Assembly (NCBI GenBank): GCA_947493255.1
Contig: CANLQK010000002.1
Span: 248,001 to 312,000, forward strand
Reading direction: 5' to 3'
DNA: 64,000 nucleotides
Source: an uncultured Paracoccaceae bacterium
GTDB taxonomy: Bacteria; Pseudomonadota; Alphaproteobacteria; Rhodobacterales; Rhodobacteraceae
The position numbers and the translations under genes are program-made. The notes under the pieces are model-generated. The model had not been told where the DNA came from and searched no databases. It was given only the letters and a program-made list of their open reading frames with translations. How positions within the stretch are numbered: position 1 is the stretch's first letter; every line of letters starts with the position of its first letter. Positions 56,033 to 64,000 of this stretch are shown piece after piece.

Positions 56033-56944
56033 ATGCGTTTGATCGCTTTTCTTTGCGCTGGCCTGATGGCCGCAACACCAGCCGTTGCACAAGACCGTGA
56101 AACGCTTGGAATTGGCCGACTTTTTACCAATGACTATTTTGGTGATGGTCACGACCGTTGGCGCAGTGGGTCTTATTCGCTGTCGATTGTTCGTGGCACA
56201 GACTGGACCGGTCAAGCACCTACAGAATTCGGGTCGCTGTTGGAATATCGCTTAAGATCAGAGATCATTGCACCGTCCACCTTGAACGGCATGGGGTCCA
56301 ACGATCGCGCCTACGCTGGTGCGATTAGTGCGGGTATTCACACGCACATGACCCGTGGTGGGTGGGATATATCTACGGGTGCTGATCTGGTGGTCGTTGG
56401 CCCACAAACCGGTTTGCTGGACGCACAGGATTGGTTCCATGACTTGGTGAGCGCGCCCAATGTTTCTAATTCCGTTAGAACTGACCAAATCAGCAATGCA
56501 GTTTATCCAACCTTGGTTGGGCAGGTGTCCTATCCGCTTGCACTGGGAGAAACAGCAGAACTGATCCCATTTGCCGAAGCCCAAGTCGGTATAGAGAACT
56601 TTGTTCGCGTGGGTGCGGATGTGATGGTTGGGCAGGCGCTACTGGGCGACCTATGGTTACGTGATAGTACAACGGGCCAGCTGTATTCCGGGATTGAACC
56701 AGATAGCTCCGGTTATGGGTTTGTCGTTGGTGCAGACTACACATTCTTAGAAGACAGCGCCTATTTTCCGGCTAGTTTCGGCACAAATGCCGCAGATGAA
56801 CGTCTTCGGGTTCGGGCCGGTGTGCATGCTCGTTACGGGAACGGATATTCATATTTTTATGGCCTTACGTACCTAGGCGAAGAATATGAGGGCCAAACGC
56901 AAGGCCAAATTGTTGGCTCACTGAAGCTAAATTTCAACTTCTAA
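56033..56944 (+). CDS. LpxR-like (lipid A deacylase family) outer-membrane protein
   Basis: 303 residues from the ATG at 56033. Signal peptide LCAGLMAATPAVAQ. Beta-barrel-like strands follow and the chain ends in an aromatic residue after GSLKLNFNF. Residues used by LpxR are matched: FTNDYF (Asn33, Asp34), DRWRSGSY, and a catalytic-His pattern GPQTGLLDAQDWFHDL. LpxR removes the 3'-acyloxyacyl chain of lipid A; the activity here is inferred. Confidence 0.78.
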   Translation: MRLIAFLCAGLMAATPAVAQDRETLGIGRLFTNDYFGDGHDRWRSGSYSLSIVRGTDWTGQAPTEFGSLLEYRLRSEIIAPSTLNGMGSNDRAYAGAISAGIHTHMTRGGWDISTGADLVVVGPQTGLLDAQDWFHDLVSAPNVSNSVRTDQISNAVYPTLVGQVSYPLALGETAELIPFAEAQVGIENFVRVGADVMVGQALLGDLWLRDSTTGQLYSGIEPDSSGYGFVVGADYTFLEDSAYFPASFGTNAADERLRVRAGVHARYGNGYSYFYGLTYLGEEYEGQTQGQIVGSLKLNFNF

Positions 56945-56952
56945 AGAAATAG

Positions 56953-56969
56953 TTAACGTATTTCGTTAA
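56953..56969. repeat. Short perfect inverted repeat TTAACG/CGTTAA
   Basis: 6-bp arms separated by 5 bp, 8 bp after the LpxR-like gene and about 95 bp before the Hint gene. Either a weak transcription end or a protein site; no T-run follows. Confidence 0.35.
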
Positions 56970-57064
56970 TGTTCCTTGATTTGAGTGAATCCGCGCTGTT
57001 ACGCTGGTCTTCATAAATTATCCCCGCGCCAAATGACGGGGAAAGACAGAGGCAGTATACGGGC

Positions 57065-58129
57065 ATGAAGACGGGCTTTAAGGGCACGTTCGTCATCTCC
57101 TGGTCACAGACGGAACTCGATGGGTTCTGGTCCGCTCCGCTTGAAAATTTGCGGGTCGGTGCGTCGTGGGGCTGGACAGGCGAAGCAGTGCGGGTTGACG
57201 GACCAGCAGATATATTACCCTTGGGTGATGCAGTCGGTGAGGCCGAATTGCGTAAACGAGCTGCATTGTCTGTGCGCCGATTGCTTAAGGCCGTCGAAAT
57301 CAATACTTCTCGGTTGGACTTGGTCGAAGTTGAAGGCCCCGGGTTTGAGCAAAGCTTTACAGTGACAGACGGGCGGGACACTTGGACCGTTACGTTGGTA
57401 GAAGGTGCAACTCCGTCTTCCAGATTGTGCATGTTCGTCGGCGAAATCCCTCCTCGTGTTTCTGATTTGTGGATCGTGAACCATACAGTCGAATTGGGTT
57501 CACGGGACCAAAACGAAGATGCTGCCGGCGGAGTGATTTGTTTCACGCCTGGCACGATGATCCGCACCGAAAGCGGACTGATCCGCGTCGAAGATATTCA
57601 CGAAGGCACCAAAGTTCAGACAAAGGACAATGGTTGCCAAGAAGTTATATGGACCGGTTCGCGCCGCGTCACAGGCGCACGTTTGTATGCCATGCCGCAC
57701 CTTTGCCCCATTCGGTTGCGCGCAGGATCTTTGGACAACGACGTGCCGGATGCGGGGCTTTTGGTGAGCCCTGACCACCGTGTGATGGTCAAAGGGGCGC
57801 GGGCGCGTGCCTTATTCAATACTGACGAAGTGTTGGTGACTGCACGGGATTTGGTGAACGACCAGTCCATCTATGTCGATCGGTCAATGCGGGAAGTGCA
57901 CTACATTCACATGCTTATGCCCAACCATGAAGTCGTTTTCGCCAATGGTGTGGAAAGTGAAACATTTCACCCTGCAAGCGCCGGATTGGACCATCTGGCA
58001 GAAGAAGACCGGCAACGCCTGTTTTCACAAGTGCCCGATGTGGAAACGGATGTTAATTCTTACGGGGCCTATGCGCGCCGTGTGATTTCTGCCAGCGAAG
58101 CCGCGATCCTACGTCACAACGCGGCTTAG
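57065..58129 (+). CDS. Hint-domain (hedgehog/intein) protein
   Basis: 354 residues. An N-terminal domain of about 150 residues precedes a Hint module beginning GGVICFTPGTMIRTESGLIR (Cys159 is the expected nucleophile), with VEDIHEGTKVQTKDNGCQEV and LLVSPDHRVMVKG (His238). The Hint part lies internally, followed by a short tail. Such Hint_2 proteins are common in Rhodobacterales and may self-process; function is unestablished. The M50-like protease gene starts 3 bp after its stop. Confidence 0.84.
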   Translation: MKTGFKGTFVISWSQTELDGFWSAPLENLRVGASWGWTGEAVRVDGPADILPLGDAVGEAELRKRAALSVRRLLKAVEINTSRLDLVEVEGPGFEQSFTVTDGRDTWTVTLVEGATPSSRLCMFVGEIPPRVSDLWIVNHTVELGSRDQNEDAAGGVICFTPGTMIRTESGLIRVEDIHEGTKVQTKDNGCQEVIWTGSRRVTGARLYAMPHLCPIRLRAGSLDNDVPDAGLLVSPDHRVMVKGARARALFNTDEVLVTARDLVNDQSIYVDRSMREVHYIHMLMPNHEVVFANGVESETFHPASAGLDHLAEEDRQRLFSQVPDVETDVNSYGAYARRVISASEAAILRHNAA

Positions 58130-58132
58130 GCT

Positions 58133-58846
58133 GTGCAAAGGGCATTCCGTTTTATCAAAGGCCATTGGCAACTCATCGGTCTAACCGTGTTGCTGTATGT
58201 GCTTTGGGACACGGACGTTGTTTGGCCGTTACGCGTTTTGATTGTTCTGTTTCATGAGTTATCTCACGCCGTGGTTGCTTTGTCGACGGGAGGCGAGGTG
58301 TTGGATCTCACGGTTAACCGCCGTGAGGGCGGACAGGTTACATTCCGAGGTGGCAGTTTTATCTGGACAGCGATGGCAGGGTATTTGGGGTCATTGTTCA
58401 TTGGTGTGTTCCTTTTCTTGATGGCTGTTACAATGCGGTTCGATCGTATCGTGACGGCGGCTTTGGGCGTGATCATCTTGCTGACAACCGCATTGTATGT
58501 TCGAGAGCTCTTCGCGGTTATTTACATGTCTTTGATGGGGGTTGTTCTTGTCGGTGTGGGATGGAAATTACCCGCCCAAGTGTCTGACTTGTTGCTGCGT
58601 GTGATGGGCCTTGTCAGCATGCTTTATGTCCCGTGGGACATTGCTGTTGATACAATTCTTACGGCCAATCGCACCTCGTTGCAGGCGACCGATGCACAGG
58701 CCGTCGCATACCAACTTGGCCTCACGGAAAAAATTGTGGGTGTTCTATGGGTTATCGTGTCTTTTGGTGTCATCGCAATGACGCTGCGCATTGCACTTCG
58801 CCACCCAAGCAACCTAACATTTGCGCAAGTACACGATAGCCGTTGA
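58133..58846 (+). CDS. M50-type membrane metallopeptidase-like protein
   Basis: 237 residues, GTG start. The helical segments carry the zinc motif HELSHAV (HExxH) near residue 41, at the end of WPLRVLIVLFHELSHAVVAL, as in peptidase M50B-like proteins. Later helices include WTAMAGYLGSLFIGVFLFLM (second conserved motif region) and LLRVMGLVSMLYVPWDIAVD (Asp candidate for a third ligand). Substrate unknown. It is cotranscribed with the Hint gene. Confidence 0.8.
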   Translation: MQRAFRFIKGHWQLIGLTVLLYVLWDTDVVWPLRVLIVLFHELSHAVVALSTGGEVLDLTVNRREGGQVTFRGGSFIWTAMAGYLGSLFIGVFLFLMAVTMRFDRIVTAALGVIILLTTALYVRELFAVIYMSLMGVVLVGVGWKLPAQVSDLLLRVMGLVSMLYVPWDIAVDTILTANRTSLQATDAQAVAYQLGLTEKIVGVLWVIVSFGVIAMTLRIALRHPSNLTFAQVHDSR

Positions 58847-58894
58847 CTCCTTTCCACGTCGCGCGTAATGGAGCCGTTCATTGGTGTTGGTGGT

Positions 58895-58929
58895 CCCCGT
58901 AAGGGGGTTCCTGTCGGGGGGTAACCCCA
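58895..58929 (+). promoter_or_regulatory. Paired GNRA-loop hairpins in the rpsD leader
   Basis: CCCC-GTAA-GGGG at 58895-58906 and GGGG-GTAA-CCCC at 58918-58929, about 65-100 nt before the rpsD start. Each arm can also pair with the other hairpin, so alternative structures exist. S4 is known to repress its own mRNA in some bacteria through a leader structure. Confidence 0.5.
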
Positions 58930-58993
58930 GAGGACAACGCCCTTCAGCTTCTCTCAATACCGAGGAAGCCATCACAATTGAAGGAGAACAGCC

Positions 58994-59614
58994 GTGACCA
59001 AACGCACGTCTGCCAAGTACAAAATTGATCGCCGCATGGGCGAAAACATCTGGGGCCGTCCAAAGTCTCCAGTAAACCGTCGTGAATATGGCCCAGGCCA
59101 GCACGGACAGCGCCGTAAAGGTAAATTGTCTGACTTCGGTATCCAGCTGCGCGCTAAGCAAAAGCTGAAAGGTTACTACGGCGACCTGACTGAAAAGCAG
59201 TTCCGCCGCATCTACACAGAAGCTGAACGTGTAAAAGGCGATACAGGTGAAAACCTGATCGGTCTTCTCGAACGCCGTTTGGACGCTGTTGTTTACCGCG
59301 CCAAATTCGTTCCGACTGTTTTCGCGGCACGTCAGTTCGTGAACCACGGCCATGTGAAGGTAAACGGCAAGAAGGTTAACATCCCATCTTACCGCGTTAA
59401 AGAAGGCGACGTGATCGAGATCCGTGACCGTTCCAAGCAGAACGTTGCAGTTCTTGAAGCTGTTGCCTTGGCTGAGCGTGATGTTCCTGATTACATCGAT
59501 GCAGACCATTCAAAAATGTCTGCAACATTCGTGCGTACACCGAGCCTTGGCGACGTTCCATACCCTGTTATGATGGAACCAAACCTCGTGATCGAATACT
59601 ACGCTCAGAACTAA
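58994..59614 (+). CDS. rpsD: 30S ribosomal protein S4
   Basis: 206-residue primary 16S rRNA-binding protein that starts assembly of the small subunit. N-terminal [40 protein letters not shown]; the S4 RNA-binding domain has [20 protein letters not shown], then [23 protein letters not shown] start with AAGGAGA upstream. Length and motifs are normal. A terminator follows. Codon use is biased as expected for a highly expressed gene. Confidence 0.97.
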   Translation: MTKRTSAKYKIDRRMGENIWGRPKSPVNRREYGPGQHGQRRKGKLSDFGIQLRAKQKLKGYYGDLTEKQFRRIYTEAERVKGDTGENLIGLLERRLDAVVYRAKFVPTVFAARQFVNHGHVKVNGKKVNIPSYRVKEGDVIEIRDRSKQNVAVLEAVALAERDVPDYIDADHSKMSATFVRTPSLGDVPYPVMMEPNLVIEYYAQN

Positions 59615-59639
59615 TTTAGTTCTAAGTGATGAGTTGAGG

Positions 59640-59676
59640 GGCCGCGTCACATCTGTGACGCGGCCTTTTTCTTTTT
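59640..59676 (+). terminator. Rho-independent terminator after rpsD
   Basis: Perfect 11-bp repeat (59640-59650 with 59655-59665), 4-nt loop, followed by TTTTTCTTTTT. Confidence 0.95.
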
Positions 59677-59755
59677 CAGTGGCCCTGTTGCACTGGTCAG
59701 GTGGGGGAACGCTGGATAGATACGGTTCTGCATCGTTTATTCAAAGGTTGATCTG

Positions 59756-60841
59756 ATGGCGAAATTGAAACCACAATCCGGGATTATGGATATTGCGCTT
59801 TATGTGGGCGGCAAGTCTCATGTGGACGGGATTGAAAACGTCTTAAAGCTGTCATCCAACGAAAACCCATTGGGTGCGTCCGAAGCTGCAAAAGAGGCTT
59901 TGGTTCGCGCATCGCTAGACATGCACCGCTACCCATCAACAGACCATGGCGCTCTGCGCTCTGCGATCGGTGATGTTTGGGGTGTCGACCCTGGACGTGT
60001 GATCTGCGGGAATGGTTCGGGCGAGTTGTTGATGATGATTGCGCAGGCATATGCCGGTAAGGGCGATGAGGTTTTGTTTACGGAACACGGGTTTGCCATG
60101 TATCCAATCTACGCCAACGCAAACGGCGCAACGCCTGTTGTCGTTCCAGAACGCGAACGTGTGGTGGATGTAGACGCGCTGTTGGGGGCTTGCACCAAAA
60201 AGACAAAGATCGTGTACATTGCGAACCCCGCAAACCCGACCGGTACAATGTTGGGCGATGCAGATTTGGCGCGTTTGGCAGACGGGCTACCCAAAGGCGC
60301 GATTTTGGTACTTGATGGAGCATATGCGGAATACGTCGAAGGCTATGACGCTGGGAAATCCCTGATAGATTCCCGCGAAAACGTCATCATGACGCGCACG
60401 TTTTCAAAGATTTACGGCCTTGGTGGTGTGCGTATCGGTTGGGCGTATGGGCCACAGGACATTGTTGATGTGTTGATGCGCATCAGAGGCCCATTCAATT
60501 TATCTGCACCGGCTTTAGCGGCAGCCGAAGCCGCAATGCGCGACGAGGCGCATACAGAACGATGCCGCATCGAAAACGCAAAACAACGCGAGTGGATGGC
60601 GAGCGCATTGGCTGAAATGGGCATTCCGTCTGACACATCTACGGCGAATTTCATTCTTGCGCGCCTAGCGTCCGAAGAAGAAGCGGTCGCCTGCAACGAC
60701 CACCTGACATCTGAAGGCATATTGGTACGCTATGTTGGAGGCTACGGGTTGCCAAACTGCTTACGCATTACAGTGGGCGACGAGGCATCATGTCGTCGTG
60801 TGGTCCACGCGATCGGTAAATTCAAAGAGGCACGGGTATGA
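59756..60841 (+). CDS. hisC: Histidinol-phosphate aminotransferase
   Basis: 361-residue PLP enzyme of histidine synthesis. [17 protein letters not shown] at the start, [29 protein letters not shown], the PLP-Asp region [13 protein letters not shown], and the Schiff-base Lys in [20 protein letters not shown]. It is coupled (ATGA) to tyrA. In many alphaproteobacteria this HisC also acts on aromatic amino acids, which fits the partner. Confidence 0.93.
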   Translation: MAKLKPQSGIMDIALYVGGKSHVDGIENVLKLSSNENPLGASEAAKEALVRASLDMHRYPSTDHGALRSAIGDVWGVDPGRVICGNGSGELLMMIAQAYAGKGDEVLFTEHGFAMYPIYANANGATPVVVPERERVVDVDALLGACTKKTKIVYIANPANPTGTMLGDADLARLADGLPKGAILVLDGAYAEYVEGYDAGKSLIDSRENVIMTRTFSKIYGLGGVRIGWAYGPQDIVDVLMRIRGPFNLSAPALAAAEAAMRDEAHTERCRIENAKQREWMASALAEMGIPSDTSTANFILARLASEEEAVACNDHLTSEGILVRYVGGYGLPNCLRITVGDEASCRRVVHAIGKFKEARV

Positions 60842-61749
60842 GTGTTATCTACAATCGCGTTGCGTTGATTGGCCTTGGGTTGATCGCGTCATCAATGTTC
60901 TGGGCGATGAAACGTGCGGGTGTCGCGGGGGAGGTGACCGGTTATGCGCGGTCCCCTGAAACACGCGCCACGGCTCGTAATATCGGGCTGTGTGACCGAA
61001 TTTGTGACAGTGCGGCAGAGGCCTGCGACGGCGCGGATTTGATTGTTCTTTGTGTCCCAGTTGGCGCAATGGGAGCCGTTGCAATGGAGATAGCACCCGT
61101 GTTGAAAGCTGGTGCAGTTGTGTCTGACGTTGGGTCCGTAAAGCGCGCCGTCATCGATGCTGTTGCACCGCATCTGCCAGAAAATGTTCATTTTGTGCCT
61201 GGGCATCCACTGGCTGGGACCGAACAATCTGGCCCAACATCGGGGTTTGCCGAACTGTTTGATAACCGCTGGTGTCTCTTAACGCCAGAAGGCGCGGACC
61301 CTGCGGCAGTAGCGGATTTGCGCGCGTATTGGGAAGCCTTGGGGTCCAAGGTGGACGAGGTGGAGGTTGAACACCATGATTTGGTTCTGGCGGTTACATC
61401 GCATGCCCCTCACCTGATTGCTTATACAATGGTGGGGGTTGCTGACGACCTAAGCCGTGTGACGGACAACGAAGTCGTGAATTTCTCGGCAACTGGTTTT
61501 CGAGATTTTACACGGATTGCGGCATCTGACCCTACTATGTGGCGGGACGTATTTTTGAACAACAAGGACGCAACGTTGGAAATTTTGGGACGGTTCACCG
61601 AAGAGCTTTTCGCACTTCAACGCGCTATTCGCCAAGGCGACGGTGACCACTTGCACGATTATTTTACACGGACCCGTGCCATTCGCCGTGGAATTATTGA
61701 AGCTGGTCAAGATACCGACAAGCCGAATTTTGGCCGGACCAAGCAATGA
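60838..61749 (+). CDS. tyrA: Prephenate/arogenate (cyclohexadienyl) dehydrogenase
   Basis: 303-residue TyrA-family dehydrogenase in tyrosine synthesis. NAD loop [53 protein letters not shown] (substrate His), and [17 protein letters not shown]. Coupled with hisC upstream and with the extensin-like gene downstream through ATGA overlaps. Whether it uses prephenate or arogenate cannot be told. Confidence 0.92.
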   Translation: MSVIYNRVALIGLGLIASSMFWAMKRAGVAGEVTGYARSPETRATARNIGLCDRICDSAAEACDGADLIVLCVPVGAMGAVAMEIAPVLKAGAVVSDVGSVKRAVIDAVAPHLPENVHFVPGHPLAGTEQSGPTSGFAELFDNRWCLLTPEGADPAAVADLRAYWEALGSKVDEVEVEHHDLVLAVTSHAPHLIAYTMVGVADDLSRVTDNEVVNFSATGFRDFTRIAASDPTMWRDVFLNNKDATLEILGRFTEELFALQRAIRQGDGDHLHDYFTRTRAIRRGIIEAGQDTDKPNFGRTKQ

Positions 61750-62351
61750 TGATCCGTCTAGCTTTGATAGTGGCGGCCTTCGCGGCAACAGCTTCATGCG
61801 GACGCAAAGACGAGGCCCCAGTGCAGGCAGGACCCGGTAATGTTTGTGGGGACCCTGACCTATGGGGGCAATCGATAGGTGCCGTTGAAGGTGCAGGAAG
61901 TTGTGGAATTGAAAATGCGGTGAGCTTGACCGCAGTGTCCGGCGTGACGTTGTCGACAGCGGCACAAGTTGAATGTGGGACAGCCTTGGCTTTGAAAAAT
62001 TGGGTCGAAACAGGCGTGCGGCCCGCCGTTGGTGACACCGGTGGCGGTGTCACTTCATTGCGCGTTGTTGCCCACTACGCTTGTCGATCCCGTAACAATC
62101 AGTCTGGGGCGCGATTGTCTGAACACAGCTTTGGCCGCGCGATCGATATTGCGGGGATTGGTCTGGCAGATGGCACTGAAATGACTGTGCTGACAGGTTG
62201 GAACGGGGCCTATGCGACGCAATTGCGCCAGATGTGGCAAGCCGCATGCGGTCCGTTCGGTACTGTACTGGGACCAGAAGCAGACCGTCACCACCAAGAT
62301 CACTTTCACTTTGACACAGCCAGCTCCAGGTCCGGTAGTTATTGCCGCTAA
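61746..62351 (+). CDS. Extensin-like C-terminal domain protein (LAS-type peptidase fold), lipoprotein
   Basis: 201 residues. Signal ends in ATASC (candidate lipidated Cys18). The extensin-like C domain shows SEHSFGRAIDIAG and HHQDHFHFD, a zinc-binding pattern of the LAS/D-Ala-D-Ala carboxypeptidase fold, with several Cys for disulfides. Probably acts on the cell wall. Its GATGATG start overlaps tyrA, although no pathway link is obvious. Confidence 0.84.
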   Translation: MMIRLALIVAAFAATASCGRKDEAPVQAGPGNVCGDPDLWGQSIGAVEGAGSCGIENAVSLTAVSGVTLSTAAQVECGTALALKNWVETGVRPAVGDTGGGVTSLRVVAHYACRSRNNQSGARLSEHSFGRAIDIAGIGLADGTEMTVLTGWNGAYATQLRQMWQAACGPFGTVLGPEADRHHQDHFHFDTASSRSGSYCR

Positions 62352-62427
62352 CTAAACAGAGCGGCTACGCCGTCCACGATTTTTGGCGTTTGGCGTGACC
62401 GTGAGCCCATCGATGAAAGGTGGTGTT

Positions 62428-63423
62428 CTAGCGCAAACTGGGAACAGACCCGAGCGACAATCCACCCAGTGACATTATGCCATTGGTGATGGTCAATGTC
62501 AGTGTAAGCGTGTCGGGGATATGCGGCGTTTCATCAAGATTATTTGCGATTTCTGTCACCAAGAACCGTCGATTTGCTTCGACCATGCCGTTGGCGACGG
62601 CCAAATCAAGACCTTGCTGCCAATTGCGAGCAGATATGCTGATTGATCCGCTGGGCACACCGTAATCGTTCGGTTCAATATCACCGATGGCTGTTAACGA
62701 GATTTCACCCCATGTTACGGCGAATTCTTTTATGCTGAGCGTTTCTACGGCTGGGGCATCACCATCTGGACTGAGCAGTTCTAAAGGTGCCGATAAGGTT
62801 GCGTCGCTGTCAAAGCGTAGCGTCTGCACCAACGGTGGCTGTAGGTTGCTCGGGTCAATGAAACGGCGGATGTTTTCGGGCAGTTCGATGGCGTGGGCCT
62901 CGATGAACATGTCATAGGATTGCGTTGTATCCGGTGTCAGCCGAGTGGCCGCGAGCACGTTTGCCATTACTAACTGCCCACCATCATCGGTGATGAACCG
63001 TGGGGCATCCATAGTGACTGTGGCATCTTGGAAGGAAAGGGTAGCATTTGCCCTAACCTTGCCGGATGCGCGCATGTCGTCAGTCTGTAAAACGATTTCC
63101 GTTCCATTTATGGTAAAGGATTGTTCGGGTGGGAAAATAGCAATCACTTCGTTGGGGCGATACGATAGCGCAAGGAGCTGGAACAATGGTGCAGTCCATT
63201 CTGTTCCGGTTGCGGGATCGGCAAAATTAAAGTCGGTCACAGTGGTATCAAACCGCGATGGAAAGCCACGTGTTTTCAGCGAGCTATATGTGACATCGTA
63301 GGCCCCTTCGTCGGCTTGAATAAGGGCTTCTGTGAGGCGATCCTGAATTTGCGATCTGCCCACAAACCAGTATCCGCCATAGAGTAAAGCGGCCACAACA
63401 ATTAAGAGGATGAGCTTGCGCAT
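62428..63423 (-). CDS. DUF2125 domain-containing protein
   Basis: 331 residues with an N-terminal signal/anchor (LILLIVVAALLYGGYWFVG). The family pattern is GAYDVTYSSLKTRGFPSRFD, VTDFNFADPATGTEWTAPLF, LLALSYRPNEVIAIFPPEQS. Beta-rich and periplasmic, function unknown, common in Rhodobacterales. Confidence 0.85.
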   Translation of the reverse strand: MRKLILLIVVAALLYGGYWFVGRSQIQDRLTEALIQADEGAYDVTYSSLKTRGFPSRFDTTVTDFNFADPATGTEWTAPLFQLLALSYRPNEVIAIFPPEQSFTINGTEIVLQTDDMRASGKVRANATLSFQDATVTMDAPRFITDDGGQLVMANVLAATRLTPDTTQSYDMFIEAHAIELPENIRRFIDPSNLQPPLVQTLRFDSDATLSAPLELLSPDGDAPAVETLSIKEFAVTWGEISLTAIGDIEPNDYGVPSGSISISARNWQQGLDLAVANGMVEANRRFLVTEIANNLDETPHIPDTLTLTLTITNGIMSLGGLSLGSVPSLR

Positions 63424-63488
63424 GTTTGGGCCTTTCGAACCGCGTTTGATTGGTGTTTAGAGTAGGTCATACAAAAGGGCCATAAGCG

Positions 63489-64000
63489 ATGACAATGTGG
63501 GTATTTGGATACGGATCTTTGCTATGGAATCCGGGGTTCACACCGATCGAGGCAATAACAGCGACATTGGATGGGTATCATCGAAGTTTTTGCATGTTGT
63601 CGATCCATCACCGCGGTACCGAAGAAAAACCGGGCCTTGTATTGGCGTTAGACCAATCTGACGCTGATTGCGTTGGCGTTGCGTTTCGGGTCGCACCAGC
63701 GGAAGAAGAAGAGGTGCTGGCTGGTTTGCGGGAACGTGAACTGATTTCATCGGCCTATTTGGAAAAGAACGTGTCGCTTTCGCTGGAAGATGGCCGTGCC
63801 GTTACAGCATTGACCTATGTCATCAATCGCGATCACGAACAGTATTGCCAGTTCGATCTAGAAAAACAGGCTCAATTGATTGCGCGATCCGTCGGTGGGC
63901 GGGGACCAAACCCAGAATATCTTTATAACACCGCGTCTCATCTTAAGAAGATGGGGATCGATGACCCCGATATGGACTGGTTGGTTACCCGTGTTCGCGC
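63489..64000 (+). CDS. Gamma-glutamylcyclotransferase, ChaC type (runs off the window)
   Basis: 170 complete codons from the ATG at 63489. VFGYGSLLWNPGF is the ChaC substrate loop; the catalytic Glu lies in the ELISSAYLEKNVS-type region. ChaC proteins degrade glutathione to 5-oxoproline and Cys-Gly in the cytoplasm. The final residues of the domain lie past 64000. Confidence 0.9.
   Translation, partial: MTMWVFGYGSLLWNPGFTPIEAITATLDGYHRSFCMLSIHHRGTEEKPGLVLALDQSDADCVGVAFRVAPAEEEEVLAGLRERELISSAYLEKNVSLSLEDGRAVTALTYVINRDHEQYCQFDLEKQAQLIARSVGGRGPNPEYLYNTASHLKKMGIDDPDMDWLVTRVR

Noticed and set aside
1-64000. tRNA or rRNA genes, insertion sequences, prophage, replication origin
   Set aside because: No matching sequence or terminal repeats were seen in any intergenic stretch.

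Overview
The window looks like the chromosome of a marine alphaproteobacterium of the Roseobacter group (Rhodobacterales). The evidence is a group II RpoH sigma factor, a B12-dependent class II ribonucleotide reductase with cobalamin-salvage genes nearby, a short HisG with HisZ, a Rhodobacter-type xdhABC operon, a dimethylglycine/sarcosine dehydrogenase-family protein, and several Rhodobacterales-type small families (DUF1489, DUF2125, YraN, SlyX-like, Hint-domain proteins). No rRNA, tRNA, insertion sequence, prophage or CRISPR array was seen. Coding density is high. Most neighbouring same-strand genes overlap by ATGA, which suggests translational coupling.

Layout. 0-5.2 kb: glnD (its 3' part lies outside the window), a lipoprotein PBP activator, and the divergent rsmI-yraN-gshB-esterase operon. 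5.2-9.8 kb: a YifB/ComM-type ATPase, a GST with an unusual Cys-rich tail, cobalamin genes (CobC-like phosphatase, cobU), and rpoH2 behind a candidate RpoE-type promoter. 9.9-18 kb: coaBC, dut, a membrane-anchored ThiF/MoeB-like protein, an M3 oligopeptidase, then small enzymes and lipoproteins. 18-24.7 kb: an orphan terminator, the large flavoprotein, a kinase-like protein, a Hint-domain protein lacking its Cys, and an amine oxidase-type flavoprotein with a small membrane protein.

24.7-26.7 kb is the most accessory-like part. It holds three small unrecognised membrane proteins between two gene-free stretches, and the last one ends in a segment resembling ribosomal protein L7/L12. 26.7-35.9 kb is one minus-strand operon joining a BMP-family ABC importer to xanthine dehydrogenase (xdhA-xdhB-xdhC-ATPase-two permeases-binding protein). 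This looks like a purine uptake and oxidation unit; an inverted repeat lies upstream and an 11-bp-period repeat cluster lies inside it. 36-36.9 kb: an ArsR-type repressor/SRPBCC pair with a perfect palindromic operator.

37-46 kb: dnaE, lipoprotein and kinase genes, and the coupled hisS-hisZ-hisG operon. 46-52 kb: nrdJ, a 2OG-Fe(II) oxygenase, and a sugar-acid pair (ManD/RspA-like dehydratase plus Gfo/Idh/MocA oxidoreductase) read from a TTG start behind a GntR-like dyad. 52-64 kb: murJ, a VOC protein, a rhomboid-like protein that has lost its catalytic residues, trpS, an LpxR-like outer-membrane protein, a Hint/M50 metalloprotease pair, rpsD with a structured leader, hisC-tyrA-extensin-like peptidase, a DUF2125 protein and the start of a ChaC-type cyclotransferase.

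Most genes are conserved housekeeping or known families. The less ordinary items are the small-membrane-protein cluster, the Hint proteins, the pseudo-rhomboid, the GST-tail fusion, the orphan terminator, and the repeat elements in the purine operon.
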